Translations under genes and position numbers: made by a program
Origin: an uncultured Oscillospiraceae bacterium
GTDB taxonomy: Bacteria; Bacillota; Clostridia; Oscillospirales; Ruminococcaceae
Reading direction: 5' to 3'
Length of the DNA stretch: 17,624 bases
Assembly: GCA_900555435.1 (NCBI GenBank)
Contig: USLH01000032.1
Location: 1-17,624 of the forward strand
Shown here: piece by piece, positions 6,882 through 12,952 of the stretch
Layout: every line of letters begins with the position of its first letter
Numbering within the stretch: the stretch's first letter is position 1
Notes under the pieces: generated by a model
What the model was told of the DNA's origin: nothing
The model's input: only the letters and a program-made list of their open reading frames with translations
Databases searched by the model: none

Positions 6882-6895
6882 ATAACATTTGTTAT
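6882..6895. promoter_or_regulatory. Predicted LysR-type regulator recognition site between adh and lysR
   Basis: ATAACA-TT-TGTTAT is a perfect palindrome. Its centre lies about 65 bp upstream of the predicted start of the alcohol dehydrogenase transcript, the usual place of a LysR-family recognition site, and 41 bp upstream of the regulator's own ATG, which fits autoregulation. The T-N10-A spacing is one base shorter than the classical T-N11-A box. Confidence 0.55.
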
Positions 6896-6929
6896 ATCCC
6901 CGGATTTTCTCAAAAAAAGGAGGCAGAAC

Positions 6930-7850
6930 ATGAACACCACCGCTCTTCGTTACGCCGTAGAGGTAAACCGTGTCCGCTCCATCAGCAAAGCCGCCCAGAA
7001 CCTCTACATGAGCCAGCCAAACTTAAGCCGTGCCATCAAGGATCTGGAAGCGGAGCTTGGCATCACCATCTTCAAGCGCACCGCCAAGGGCGTCACCCCC
7101 ACCCCCCGTGGGCAGGAATTCCTCATCTACGCCCAGAGCATCGTGGCGCAGTTAGACGAGCTGGAATCCCTCTACCGTCCCCGCTCCACCACGGCTCTGG
7201 AAATGAGTGTGGCCGTCCCCCGTGCCAGCTACGTCACCGCCGCCTTCGGAGATTTTCTGAACAGCTGCACCGACCGGGAGCACGTCAGCGTCCATTTTAA
7301 AGAGACCGATGCCGTTTCCACCATCAATCTGGTCGCCAACGGGGAAATGGACTTCGGCATGATCCGATACCAGATGCGCCATGAAGGGTACTTTCAGCAG
7401 CTCTTAGCTGAAAAGGGTCTGGAGACCGAAACCATCCGGGAGTTCAGCTTATCGGTGATCTTTGCGGAGGATCACCCGCTGGCCTCCTGTACGGAGGTGC
7501 CCTACCACAAGCTGGCAGGCTACCCGGAGGTGGTCCACGGCGACTACCAGACTCCTTCCCTCTCCTTCGACCAAATCAAAAAAGGCGCCGGGCTGGAGGC
7601 TTCCATGAAGCGGATCTACATCTACGACCGGGGAAGCCAGTACGACATTTTAAAGCGGGTAAAGGGCGCCTATATGTGGGTCTCCCCTGTCCCCGAGGAC
7701 ATTTTAAAGGCACGGGGAATGGTCATGCGCCCCTGCCGGCTGGCAGGGATCATCAACCGGGACGTGCTGATCCGAACCAAGGGGAAACCCCTGACCGACG
7801 ATGGCCTGCAATTTGTGGAAGCCCTCCGTCGAAGCGTGAAATCCGATTGA
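6930..7850 (+). CDS. LysR family transcriptional regulator
   Basis: A 306-residue DNA-binding regulator. The N-terminal winged helix-turn-helix is plain: RSISKAAQNLYMSQPNLSRA followed by IKDLEAELGITIFKRTAKG and TPTPRGQEFL, the standard LysR pattern over residues ~1-60, then a linker helix. Residues ~90-300 form the ligand-binding domain, with VANGEMDFGMIRY and FAEDHPLA as typical strand-turn segments of this periplasmic-binding-protein-like fold. ATG 6930 is preceded by AAAGGAGG. It is transcribed away from the iron alcohol dehydrogenase gene, and the palindrome between them sits where a LysR protein would bind to activate that gene; regulation of adh is therefore inferred. The inducer is unknown. 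No terminator is seen before the next promoter, whose -35 box overlaps this gene's stop codon. Confidence 0.93.
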   Translation: MNTTALRYAVEVNRVRSISKAAQNLYMSQPNLSRAIKDLEAELGITIFKRTAKGVTPTPRGQEFLIYAQSIVAQLDELESLYRPRSTTALEMSVAVPRASYVTAAFGDFLNSCTDREHVSVHFKETDAVSTINLVANGEMDFGMIRYQMRHEGYFQQLLAEKGLETETIREFSLSVIFAEDHPLASCTEVPYHKLAGYPEVVHGDYQTPSLSFDQIKKGAGLEASMKRIYIYDRGSQYDILKRVKGAYMWVSPVPEDILKARGMVMRPCRLAGIINRDVLIRTKGKPLTDDGLQFVEALRRSVKSD

Positions 7851-7875
7851 TTTTTCCACCGAACTGTGTTATACT
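7847..7875 (+). promoter_or_regulatory. Sigma-A promoter of the XRE-cupin gene
   Basis: TTGATT (7847-7852), 17-bp spacer, TATACT (7870-7875). The -35 overlaps the stop codon of the LysR gene. The leader is about 48 nt. The -10 region TATACTGAAT is repeated exactly at the tRNA promoter at 8521. Confidence 0.8.
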
Positions 7876-7930
7876 GAATTCAATAGCATAGGCCCACAGG
7901 GCTGATTTTCATAAGAAACGAGGGAACTTC

Positions 7931-8494
7931 ATGAACGAAAACATCAAGGAGATCGCCGAGCGGCTTCGTGGCCTGCGAGAGATCATGGAATATTCGGTGG
8001 AAGCCATGGCAGAGGCTACCGGCATCACCCCGGAGGAATATGCTCTTCGGGAAGCCGGCGAAAAGGATTTCTCCGTCACCTTTTTGGGAAAATGTGCCGA
8101 CAAATTCGGCGTGGACATCATAGACCTGCTCAGCGGCAGCAACCCCAAGCTCAAGTCCTCCTCCGTGGTCCGGAAGGGGCAGGGGCTCACCGTTCATCGC
8201 CGGGAAGGCTTCGAATATCAGCACCTGGCTTATAAGTTCAGCGGCAAGCTGTCCGACCCCTATCTGGTTGTCGCCCCCTATCTGCCCAGCGAGCAGGACG
8301 CCCCCATCACCTTAAACCAGCATGAGGGGCAGGAGTTCGATTACATCCTCTCCGGCACCTTAAAGGTCTCGGTCAACGGTAAGGAGACCGTCCTCACCGC
8401 CGGCGACTGCATCTACTACGATTCCAGCAAGCCCCACGGTATGATCGCCGTTGGCGGTGTCGAATGCCGTTTTCTTGCTTTTCTTGTGAAATAA
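7931..8494 (+). CDS. XRE-type helix-turn-helix regulator with C-terminal cupin domain
   Basis: A 187-residue cytoplasmic regulator. Residues ~8-62 form a lambda-repressor-like helix-turn-helix: IAERLRGLREIMEYSVEAMA, then ATGITPEEYALREAGEK and CADKFGVDIIDLLSG. After a linker, residues ~110-187 are a cupin barrel: LNQHEGQEFDYILSGTLKVS, ETVLTAGDCIYYDSSKPHGM. The two cupin motifs keep His, Glu and a second His (QHEGQEFDY, KPHGM), so metal or small-ligand binding is possible. In Clostridia this architecture often lies next to AMP-forming acyl-CoA synthetases, but here the next gene is a tRNA, so its target is not obvious; autoregulation or an unlinked target is likely. The ATG at 7931 has GAGGGAA about 5 nt upstream. 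Its end is marked by a hairpin that also contains the tRNA promoter -10 box. Confidence 0.9.
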   Translation: MNENIKEIAERLRGLREIMEYSVEAMAEATGITPEEYALREAGEKDFSVTFLGKCADKFGVDIIDLLSGSNPKLKSSSVVRKGQGLTVHRREGFEYQHLAYKFSGKLSDPYLVVAPYLPSEQDAPITLNQHEGQEFDYILSGTLKVSVNGKETVLTAGDCIYYDSSKPHGMIAVGGVECRFLAFLVK

Positions 8495-8497
8495 CTC

Positions 8498-8526
8498 TTT
8501 ACAAACCGATGAAAATCTGCTATACT
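8498..8526 (+). promoter_or_regulatory. Promoter of tRNA-Thr
   Basis: TTTACA (8498-8503), 17-bp spacer, TATACT (8521-8526). Transcription would begin near 8533, about 14 nt before the mature tRNA 5' end. Confidence 0.8.
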
Positions 8527-8541
8527 GAATAGCAGATTTTC
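8511..8541 (+). terminator. Perfect 12-bp stem-loop ending the XRE-cupin gene and overlapping the tRNA promoter
   Basis: GAAAATCTGCTA (8511-8522), loop TACTGAA, TAGCAGATTTTC (8530-8541), followed by TTTG. The stem begins 17 bp after the XRE-cupin stop and its 3' arm is T-rich, so it can act as an intrinsic terminator. Its left arm and loop contain the tRNA -10 hexamer. Confidence 0.65.
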
Positions 8542-8546
8542 TTTGC

Positions 8547-8622
8547 GCTGTTGTGGCTCAGTTGGTAGAGCAGCTGATTCGTAATCAGCAGGTCAGGGGT
8601 TCGAGTCCCCTCAGCAGCTCCA
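8547..8622 (+). tRNA. tRNA-Thr (anticodon CGU)
   Basis: A 76-nt cloverleaf with encoded CCA. The acceptor stem pairs GCTGTTG with CAGCAGC (one G-U). The D arm is GCTCAGTTGGTAGAGC. The anticodon arm GCTGA-TTCGTAA-TCAGC places CGT at loop positions 3-5, reading ACG threonine codons. The T arm AGGGG-TTCGAGT-CCCCT is canonical. It has its own promoter and a terminator 5 nt after the CCA end. Confidence 0.97.
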
Positions 8623-8627
8623 GGAGA

Positions 8628-8666
8628 AAGCCCCCGCAGATCTTTTGATCTGCGGGGGCTTTTTTT
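8628..8666. terminator. Bidirectional terminator between tRNA-Thr and the surface-protein gene
   Basis: AAGCCCCCGCAGATC pairs perfectly with GATCTGCGGGGGCTT around a TTTT loop, followed by seven T residues on the right-hand strand. It lies between convergent transcripts and can serve the leftward surface-protein gene as well. Confidence 0.93.
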
Positions 8667-8680
8667 ATCTTACCGATCTT

Positions 8681-10669
8681 CTATTTCCGTTTCTTCCATC
8701 CGATGAGCACGACTGCACATCCGGCTGCCATCGCAAAGAGTTCCGCTGCCGGTCTCCGTCCGGTCTGGGGCGGGCTGACCAGCGGGACATCCTCATCGGG
8801 AATGTCCTCAGAAGGCCCTGCCGGAGGCGGGGTCAGGGGCACATCGTCGTCCTCGATGACCTCCTCCTCCCGATAATAGACGTTGATGACCCGGTCCCGA
8901 GTCAGAACACCAGTGGGCTCTCCCTCCAACCGAACGAACACATACCCGTCGATGACTTGGGAGGCCTCATCGGACACGTCGTACCGGCTCCCCGCCTGCA
9001 TCCGGCGGCTGCGGAAAGCGTCCGCCAGCACCCTGTCGGTGCCATCCTCCAAATAGTTCACCGTAACCCGGTAAAATTCGGTGACCGTTTCCTCCGGTTC
9101 CCCTACCGTAATGGTGCAGACCACCGTTTTCCCGTTTTTCAGGGTGCTGACCCGCAGCCCATCGGTATCCAGAAGGTATGCGTCGTTCTCAAGCCGGAAT
9201 TCCCCGCCGCCAACGACGCCGCAGAGGTAGGTCGTCCCCTCCGCCTTGGGCGTGATCCGGATCTTCCCGGTCGTCTGGTCGATCTCCACCTTAGCGACCG
9301 CATCCTCTGCCGCCAGGACAGTGGACTGCTCCACCGGCTCAAGATCTGCGCCGGACTTTAAGTACCAGCGGGTGATGGCATTTGCTTCCTGAAAATCCGC
9401 CAGAGAAACGGAACAGTGCCGGGGATTCTCCTCTGTCCAGTAAGAATCCAGCGGTGCGAAATTCGAGTACACGCCGGAAGTTTCGCCGTTATAAAGGTAA
9501 GAGGTCTCCTTCGCCTCTTCCGAAGCGGAAGAAAAGTGCAGAGCCGTATCCTTTAAACGAAAATCGGTCAGGACGATGAAATTCTTGTTCCCGCCCCACT
9601 TGCTCTTGCCGTAGCGGGTGCCTGCATCCGTGGTGTTTTCGTCACCGTAATTGTTGACGGACGGGTTGTTTTTTGCCTGCCCATCGGGGAACCAGACCAC
9701 CTCCACCGGCGCCTTTACGGCGAGGATGGTGTTCTGCCCGCTTAACTTGTTCCCGGACAGCTGGGTGGCATAACTGTAGCCCCTCTGATTTTCCGGATCG
9801 GCGGTCTGAGTGGTGGCCATGATGGCGAAAGCGCCGGTGGTCTGCGCCTGGTTGCAGCCGGTAAAATCATTATCGGTGATCCGCACTTCGTTATCCGTGC
9901 TGTAAATGTACTTGATCCCGCCGGTGCTGACCGTATGGAAGGTGCAGCCGGAAACCGTCACGTTTTTAAGCGCCCGGGGAAGATGAATGCTGTAAATGGA
10001 AGAAGAGCCTTCTCCTTCGTGGTTGAACTCCGTATTCATCACCGTCAGGCTGCTGTCGGAAACGATGGGGTGATTGTTGTCCAGCCCGGAGCCGATGCCG
10101 TAGCTGTCCGCTGTGAGGAAAGAGTTCTCCACCGTCAGGTTGAAATTCCGGGTGTCTGGCCCGGGATAGGTCTTACCCTCAAACGAAATGGCGTGACGAT
10201 AGCCCTGGATGCTCCCGGTGTTCTTCAAGGTGCAGTTTTTAACGGTCACATCGGAAGGATCGTCTCCCTCGTTGCCGATATAGATCAGGGCGAGAATGTC
10301 CAACTCCCCCACGATCTCTTTGTCCGCTTCGATGGACAGGTTTTCAAAGGTCACGTCTGCGCCGCCGGTGATCAAGAAGCCAAAATCGTCGCCGCCGGTG
10401 TCTCTTACAAAAAGGTGAGTGCTTCCGTCCGCAGCACCAGTCAGGGTCAGGTCTTTTTCGAGGACGATCCCAGTCGCCTCATACTCCCCACCGCTTAAAA
10501 CGATCGCCGCTCCATCCGGTGCTTCTTCAATCGCTTCCGAAAGCGTTCCTTCAAAGGGTGCGCCGTTGATGGAAATGCCACCCTCCGCCGCCGATACCGG
10601 CAGAGAGAAGCTCAGAGTCAACGCAGCCGCTGCCGTCACGGCTGCAAGGATCTTTTTCAGACGTCTCAT
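8681..10669 (-). CDS. Sortase-anchored beta-helix surface protein with a MucBP-like domain
   Basis: A 662-residue exported protein. A signal peptide with an RRLKK start and hydrophobic core ends near SAAEG (residue ~28). Residues ~35-330 contain recurring short strands and Asn/Asp turns (VTVKNCTLKN, LTVENSFLTADSYGIGSG, VTVSGCTFHT), the look of a right-handed parallel beta-helix as in pectate-lyase-like surface proteins. Residues ~535-605 (YRVTVNYLEDGTDRVLADAF to VINVYYREE) resemble a MucBP-type mucin-binding repeat. Two copies of a DDDVPL/DEDVPL linker follow, and the C-terminus is a sorting signal: PPQTG at ~633, a hydrophobic segment, and a KKRK tail. PPQTG departs from canonical LPxTG at the first position. 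No catalytic motif is evident; adhesion or glycan binding is plausible. The start has AAAGGGAG upstream. No sortase gene is in the window. Confidence 0.85.
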   Translation of the reverse strand: MRRLKKILAAVTAAAALTLSFSLPVSAAEGGISINGAPFEGTLSEAIEEAPDGAAIVLSGGEYEATGIVLEKDLTLTGAADGSTHLFVRDTGGDDFGFLITGGADVTFENLSIEADKEIVGELDILALIYIGNEGDDPSDVTVKNCTLKNTGSIQGYRHAISFEGKTYPGPDTRNFNLTVENSFLTADSYGIGSGLDNNHPIVSDSSLTVMNTEFNHEGEGSSSIYSIHLPRALKNVTVSGCTFHTVSTGGIKYIYSTDNEVRITDNDFTGCNQAQTTGAFAIMATTQTADPENQRGYSYATQLSGNKLSGQNTILAVKAPVEVVWFPDGQAKNNPSVNNYGDENTTDAGTRYGKSKWGGNKNFIVLTDFRLKDTALHFSSASEEAKETSYLYNGETSGVYSNFAPLDSYWTEENPRHCSVSLADFQEANAITRWYLKSGADLEPVEQSTVLAAEDAVAKVEIDQTTGKIRITPKAEGTTYLCGVVGGGEFRLENDAYLLDTDGLRVSTLKNGKTVVCTITVGEPEETVTEFYRVTVNYLEDGTDRVLADAFRSRRMQAGSRYDVSDEASQVIDGYVFVRLEGEPTGVLTRDRVINVYYREEEVIEDDDVPLTPPPAGPSEDIPDEDVPLVSPPQTGRRPAAELFAMAAGCAVVLIGWKKRK

Positions 10670-10713
10670 ATCAATACTCCCTTTCTTGACGGAAATTCGT
10701 CTCCTTTATTGCC

Positions 10714-10722
10714 AGTATAGCA
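10714..10722 (-). promoter_or_regulatory. Extended -10 promoter of the surface-protein gene
   Basis: On the leftward strand TGC-TATACT forms an extended -10 element (TGnTATAAT type), about 45 bp before the ATG. No good -35 hexamer is visible, as expected where TGn is present. Confidence 0.55.
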
Positions 10723-10816
10723 CGACCCAGATAGATGCCGGTTAGAAATTCATGTTTCTCACATAAGAACTATCAGATATTTTTATCGTTTTCGATAAGG
10801 TTCTTTGAATTCAAAC

Positions 10817-10868
10817 AAAAAAGAACCGCTTCCGACGAAGAAATCTCTTTCAGAAGCGGCTCTTTTTT
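10817..10868. terminator. Orphan bidirectional terminator-like hairpin in a divergent intergenic region
   Basis: AAAAAAGA-A-CCGCTTC (10817-10832) pairs with GAAGCGG-C-TCTTTTTT (10853-10868) with one mismatch, and an inner GAAGA/TCTTTC adds further pairing. Both strands end in a six-T run. No gene lies between it and the flanking start codons at 10669 (-) and 10968 (+), so what it terminates is unclear. Overlapping alternative pairings exist on its left side (10765-10827). Apart from these sites and three promoters nothing else is seen in 10670-10967. Confidence 0.75.
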
Positions 10869-10876
10869 CTGTAAAT

Positions 10877-10905
10877 ATTATATCACAAAATGGAACTTTT
10901 TTCAA
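10877..10905 (-). promoter_or_regulatory. Leftward sigma-A promoter aimed straight into the orphan hairpin
   Basis: On the leftward strand TTGAAA (10900-10905), 17-bp spacer, TATAAT (10877-10882). Transcription would start near 10870, at the first bases of the terminator hairpin. It could produce a ~55-nt RNA or a ~200-nt leader of the surface-protein gene. Confidence 0.6.
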
Positions 10906-10908
10906 GAC

Positions 10909-10937
10909 TTGTTCTTTTCCGGCGGTCATGTTACAAT
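10909..10937 (+). promoter_or_regulatory. Sigma-A promoter of the uncharacterised gene at 10968
   Basis: TTGTTC (10909-10914), 17-bp spacer, TACAAT (10932-10937). Its -35 box is 3 bp away from the -35 box of the leftward promoter, so the two face away from each other. Confidence 0.7.
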
Positions 10938-10967
10938 GGTGGAACGACAAATAAGGAGGGTTTTGCT

Positions 10968-11525
10968 ATGAACGTTTATCACTGTTCCCCCACCGCCGGA
11001 TTGAAAGTATTGGAGCCCCGGACGCCTGCCTTCAACAACAAACCCCAGGCAGTCTACCTTGCAGAGCTTTATCCTATGGCGCTGCTCTATGGCATCCACA
11101 ATTTCGAGTACGCCTACGGCTACGACAAGGAGAAACGGATCTATTACAGCGAGTACTTCCCCGGAGCTTTGAAGGAGCTTTACGGCGGAAAAAGCGCCTG
11201 CGTCTACCTCTGCGCCCCAAAAACCACAGAGACCACCCGGATCCCCTTCGAGCTTCTGTCCCGGGAGCCGGTGGAAGTTTTGGAAGAGACCTTCGTCCCC
11301 GATCTCTACGCCGCCCTCCTTGCGGAGGAGCGGATGGGCACGATCACCATCCGCCGTTATGAAAACCACGTCGAAGGCCATTTGAAATGGATCCATGCTG
11401 CCCAGTTAAACGAAATCAAGGAGTATGACCTCTTAAACAAAGGCGGATCCCGTGCCGACTACATCCGCACCCACTATCCCAAAGCGTGGGAGGAAGCCCT
11501 CCAAAACGAGAAAGCCGCCCGCTGA
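10968..11525 (+). CDS. Conserved protein of unknown function, possibly ADP-ribosyltransferase-like fold
   Basis: A 185-residue soluble protein without signal peptide or membrane segment. It opens MNVYHCSPTAGLKVLEPR and continues AVYLAELYPMALLYG, then YYSEYFPGALKELYGGKSACVYLC and EPVEVLEETFVPDLYAALLAEE. I recall similar Firmicutes proteins starting YHGSP...L-PR with a VYLT-A-ALFY segment, but know no function for them. The order Y-H-x-S, then a VYL strand before a helix, is reminiscent of the start of ADP-ribosyltransferase-like folds (DUF3990-type proteins); this is speculative and the catalytic set cannot be completed by eye. ATG 10968 is preceded by TAAGGAGGG, whereas an extension to 10890 would cross the promoter. 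It has its own promoter and ends at a shared terminator, so it is probably monocistronic. Confidence 0.75.
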   Translation: MNVYHCSPTAGLKVLEPRTPAFNNKPQAVYLAELYPMALLYGIHNFEYAYGYDKEKRIYYSEYFPGALKELYGGKSACVYLCAPKTTETTRIPFELLSREPVEVLEETFVPDLYAALLAEERMGTITIRRYENHVEGHLKWIHAAQLNEIKEYDLLNKGGSRADYIRTHYPKAWEEALQNEKAAR

Positions 11526-11527
11526 TC

Positions 11528-11568
11528 AAAAAGCTGCCCCCGTCTGAAAAAACGGGGGCAGCTTTTTT
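11528..11568. terminator. Bidirectional terminator overlapping a stop codon
   Basis: AAAAAGCTGCCCCCGT pairs with ACGGGGGCAGCTTTTT, loop CTGAAAAA, T-run at 11563-11568. It serves the gene ending at 11525 (+) and the one ending at 11567 (-), whose TAA stop lies in the T/A-run itself. Confidence 0.92.
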
Positions 11569-12475
11569 AAAACCGATAGACCGGATCCAGCTCCTGCAGC
11601 TCCGAAAGGGTGTCGATCTCCATGACGTCCCCTTCCTTGCATTCACGGGCTTCGATGTAAAAATCCTTGTTGTACACGTCAAGCGGCACGTTGTCCCAAT
11701 AATTCTCCTTGCCGCCGGGAGATTCATAAAGCTCCGGCAGATACCGTGCCATCTTCTCCCCGTCCTCCGGCGTCCAGTAGGTAATGTCGTACATATGGTA
11801 GCAGTTGGTGCCGCCTACCTTCATGCCGGTGACCCGGCCGTTTTTCATGACCAGCCGCCAGTCGTCGGTGCGATCCATGTGGACGCCCACATAGCTGGCG
11901 CAGTATTCGTACTTCCGGATCAGATCCGGGTTCTGAAGATACAGGTCGGAGTCCAGCACATACGCCCCGCCGAACAGATCCTTCACCTTCATGGCAGAGG
12001 AAATGTTGTTGGCTTCCTTATAATCCGGGTTTTCCACAAACGTGATCTGGGGATATTTCTTTTTCAGCACGTCGAACTGCTCCCCAAGATAGCCCCTTAC
12101 GATGTAGATCTCCTCGATCCCCGCCCGGACTACGGCGTCCAGCATCGTCTCGATCATAGGCTTTCCGTGGATCCGCACCAGCGCCTTCGGCGTATTCAGC
12201 GTGATGGGCACCAGTCGGGAGCCGAAGCCCGCCGCCATAAAAATCGCCCGCTTCACCCGGTAGGGCTCCAGCGCCGCCAAACCGGTCTTTGTAATGTAGA
12301 CGTTTTTCGTCTCCGGGATGTCAATGAGCTCCCGCTCCAGTAAAAGAGGCAGCAGCTTGTTCACAGCTCCCAGGGAAAAACCCGTCCCCGCCGCCAGCCG
12401 CCGCTGGGAGAGCTTCTCGCCGTTGTAGCGTTCAATGTATACCAGCATCTCGAATTCTTTTTTGGAAAGTTCCAT
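11567..12475 (-). CDS. Winged-helix domain fused to a LicC-like (phosphocholine cytidylyltransferase family) nucleotidyltransferase
   Basis: A 302-residue cytoplasmic fusion. Residues ~1-70 form a winged helix-turn-helix: KEFEMLVYIERYNGEKLSQR, then GFSLGAVNKLLPLLLERELI and VYITKTGLAAL. Residues ~75-302 are a GT-A-like nucleotidyltransferase: the NTP loop AAGFGSRLVP (81-90), then TPKAL with K97, HGKPMIE, and metal-binding VLDSDLYL. This domain resembles LicC, which makes CDP-choline from phosphocholine for teichoic acid decoration; sugar-phosphate nucleotidyltransferases are the alternative. The N-terminal helix-turn-helix is absent from pneumococcal LicC but occurs in clostridial relatives as I recall. 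GGGAGGAC precedes the ATG. It is divergent from potABCD. No choline kinase (LicA) or transferase (LicD) is in the window, so the pathway is incomplete here. Confidence 0.82.
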   Translation of the reverse strand: MELSKKEFEMLVYIERYNGEKLSQRRLAAGTGFSLGAVNKLLPLLLERELIDIPETKNVYITKTGLAALEPYRVKRAIFMAAGFGSRLVPITLNTPKALVRIHGKPMIETMLDAVVRAGIEEIYIVRGYLGEQFDVLKKKYPQITFVENPDYKEANNISSAMKVKDLFGGAYVLDSDLYLQNPDLIRKYEYCASYVGVHMDRTDDWRLVMKNGRVTGMKVGGTNCYHMYDITYWTPEDGEKMARYLPELYESPGGKENYWDNVPLDVYNKDFYIEARECKEGDVMEIDTLSELQELDPVYRF

Positions 12476-12512
12476 GTCCCGTCCTCCCGATCTGCAGAAT
12501 GTTCATGAAACG

Positions 12513-12541
12513 ATTATAACTCTTCCGTCTGAACAAATCAA
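12513..12541 (-). promoter_or_regulatory. Sigma-A promoter of the LicC-like gene
   Basis: On the leftward strand TTGATT (12536-12541), 17-bp spacer, TATAAT (12513-12518), start near 12506 and a ~30-nt leader. The rest of the 12542-12774 stretch is AT-rich, and I see no gene in it. Confidence 0.82.
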
Positions 12542-12653
12542 CCGAAAACGAAAAATTTTCCTTCTTTTTCCGCTTTTTCAAGGGATTTTTCCCGGAAATC
12601 CTTGTAGCTTTCAACAAATTCCCGGTCAAAAAACGCCTTTCGTGATTTTGAGA

Positions 12654-12670
12654 GAATTTCATCGAAATTC
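12654..12670. repeat. Perfect palindrome in the licC-like/potA divergent region
   Basis: GAATTTC-ATC-GAAATTC is a 7+3+7 perfect inverted repeat. It lies about 105 bp upstream of the potA -35 box and about 110 bp upstream of the licC-like -35 box, near the middle of the region, so it could be an operator for both. No regulator is identified. Confidence 0.45.
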
Positions 12671-12774
12671 AGAGGATTTCGGAGCATTCCGCTTCTATCA
12701 GGAAACAGGTTTCGGATAATTCTGAAAAAAGTGCAGAAAATTCCCGATTTTTCCGTTCGATTTTACAAAACCTC

Positions 12775-12803
12775 TTGACATTTGTATAAGTTGAGACTAT
12801 AGT
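12775..12803 (+). promoter_or_regulatory. Sigma-A promoter of potABCD
   Basis: A perfect TTGACA (12775-12780), 17-bp spacer, TATAGT (12798-12803). The start is expected near 12810, giving an unusually long leader of about 143 nt before potA. Confidence 0.88.
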
Positions 12804-12828
12804 ATTTCTTGTATTTTTGTGTCTGCTG

Positions 12829-12931
12829 TTGAACACCGGACCCTATGCGCCGCTGTTTCCGGATAACGCCGGATCAATGCCTTTTGCGGGCGGCGAGCGT
12901 CAAAAGGCCGGTGGGTACAGGTGTACTTCAA
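12829..12931 (+). promoter_or_regulatory. Candidate structured 5' leader of potABCD with a predicted pseudoknot
   Basis: Complementary pairs seen by eye: TTGAA-CACC (12829-12837) with GGTG-TAC-TTCAA (12920-12931) as a closing stem; TCCGG/CCGGA hairpin (12858-12873); GCCTTTTG/CAAAAGGC (12879-12886 with 12901-12908); and CGCCGC (12848-12853) with GCGGCG (12890-12895) in the loop of the latter, which makes a pseudoknot. CACCGG (12834-12839) can alternatively pair with CCGGTG (12908-12913). No terminator-type T-run follows, so any control would act on translation or stability. It matches no riboswitch class I can recall. Confidence 0.4.
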
Positions 12932-12952
12932 TCCGCAAAGGGGGATACAATC

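Noticed and set aside
6769..6888. In-frame N-terminal extension of the alcohol dehydrogenase
   Set aside because: It covers the -10 box and palindrome; the family start and ribosome binding site are at 6768.
12915..12926. GTACA-GG-TGTAC palindrome in the potA leader as a DNA operator
   Set aside because: Short, and half of it is better explained by the leader stem pairing; no independent support.
12845..12952. In-frame N-terminal extension of PotA from ATG 12845
   Set aside because: No ribosome binding site before 12845, extension unlike any PotA, and AAAGGGGG sits properly before 12953.
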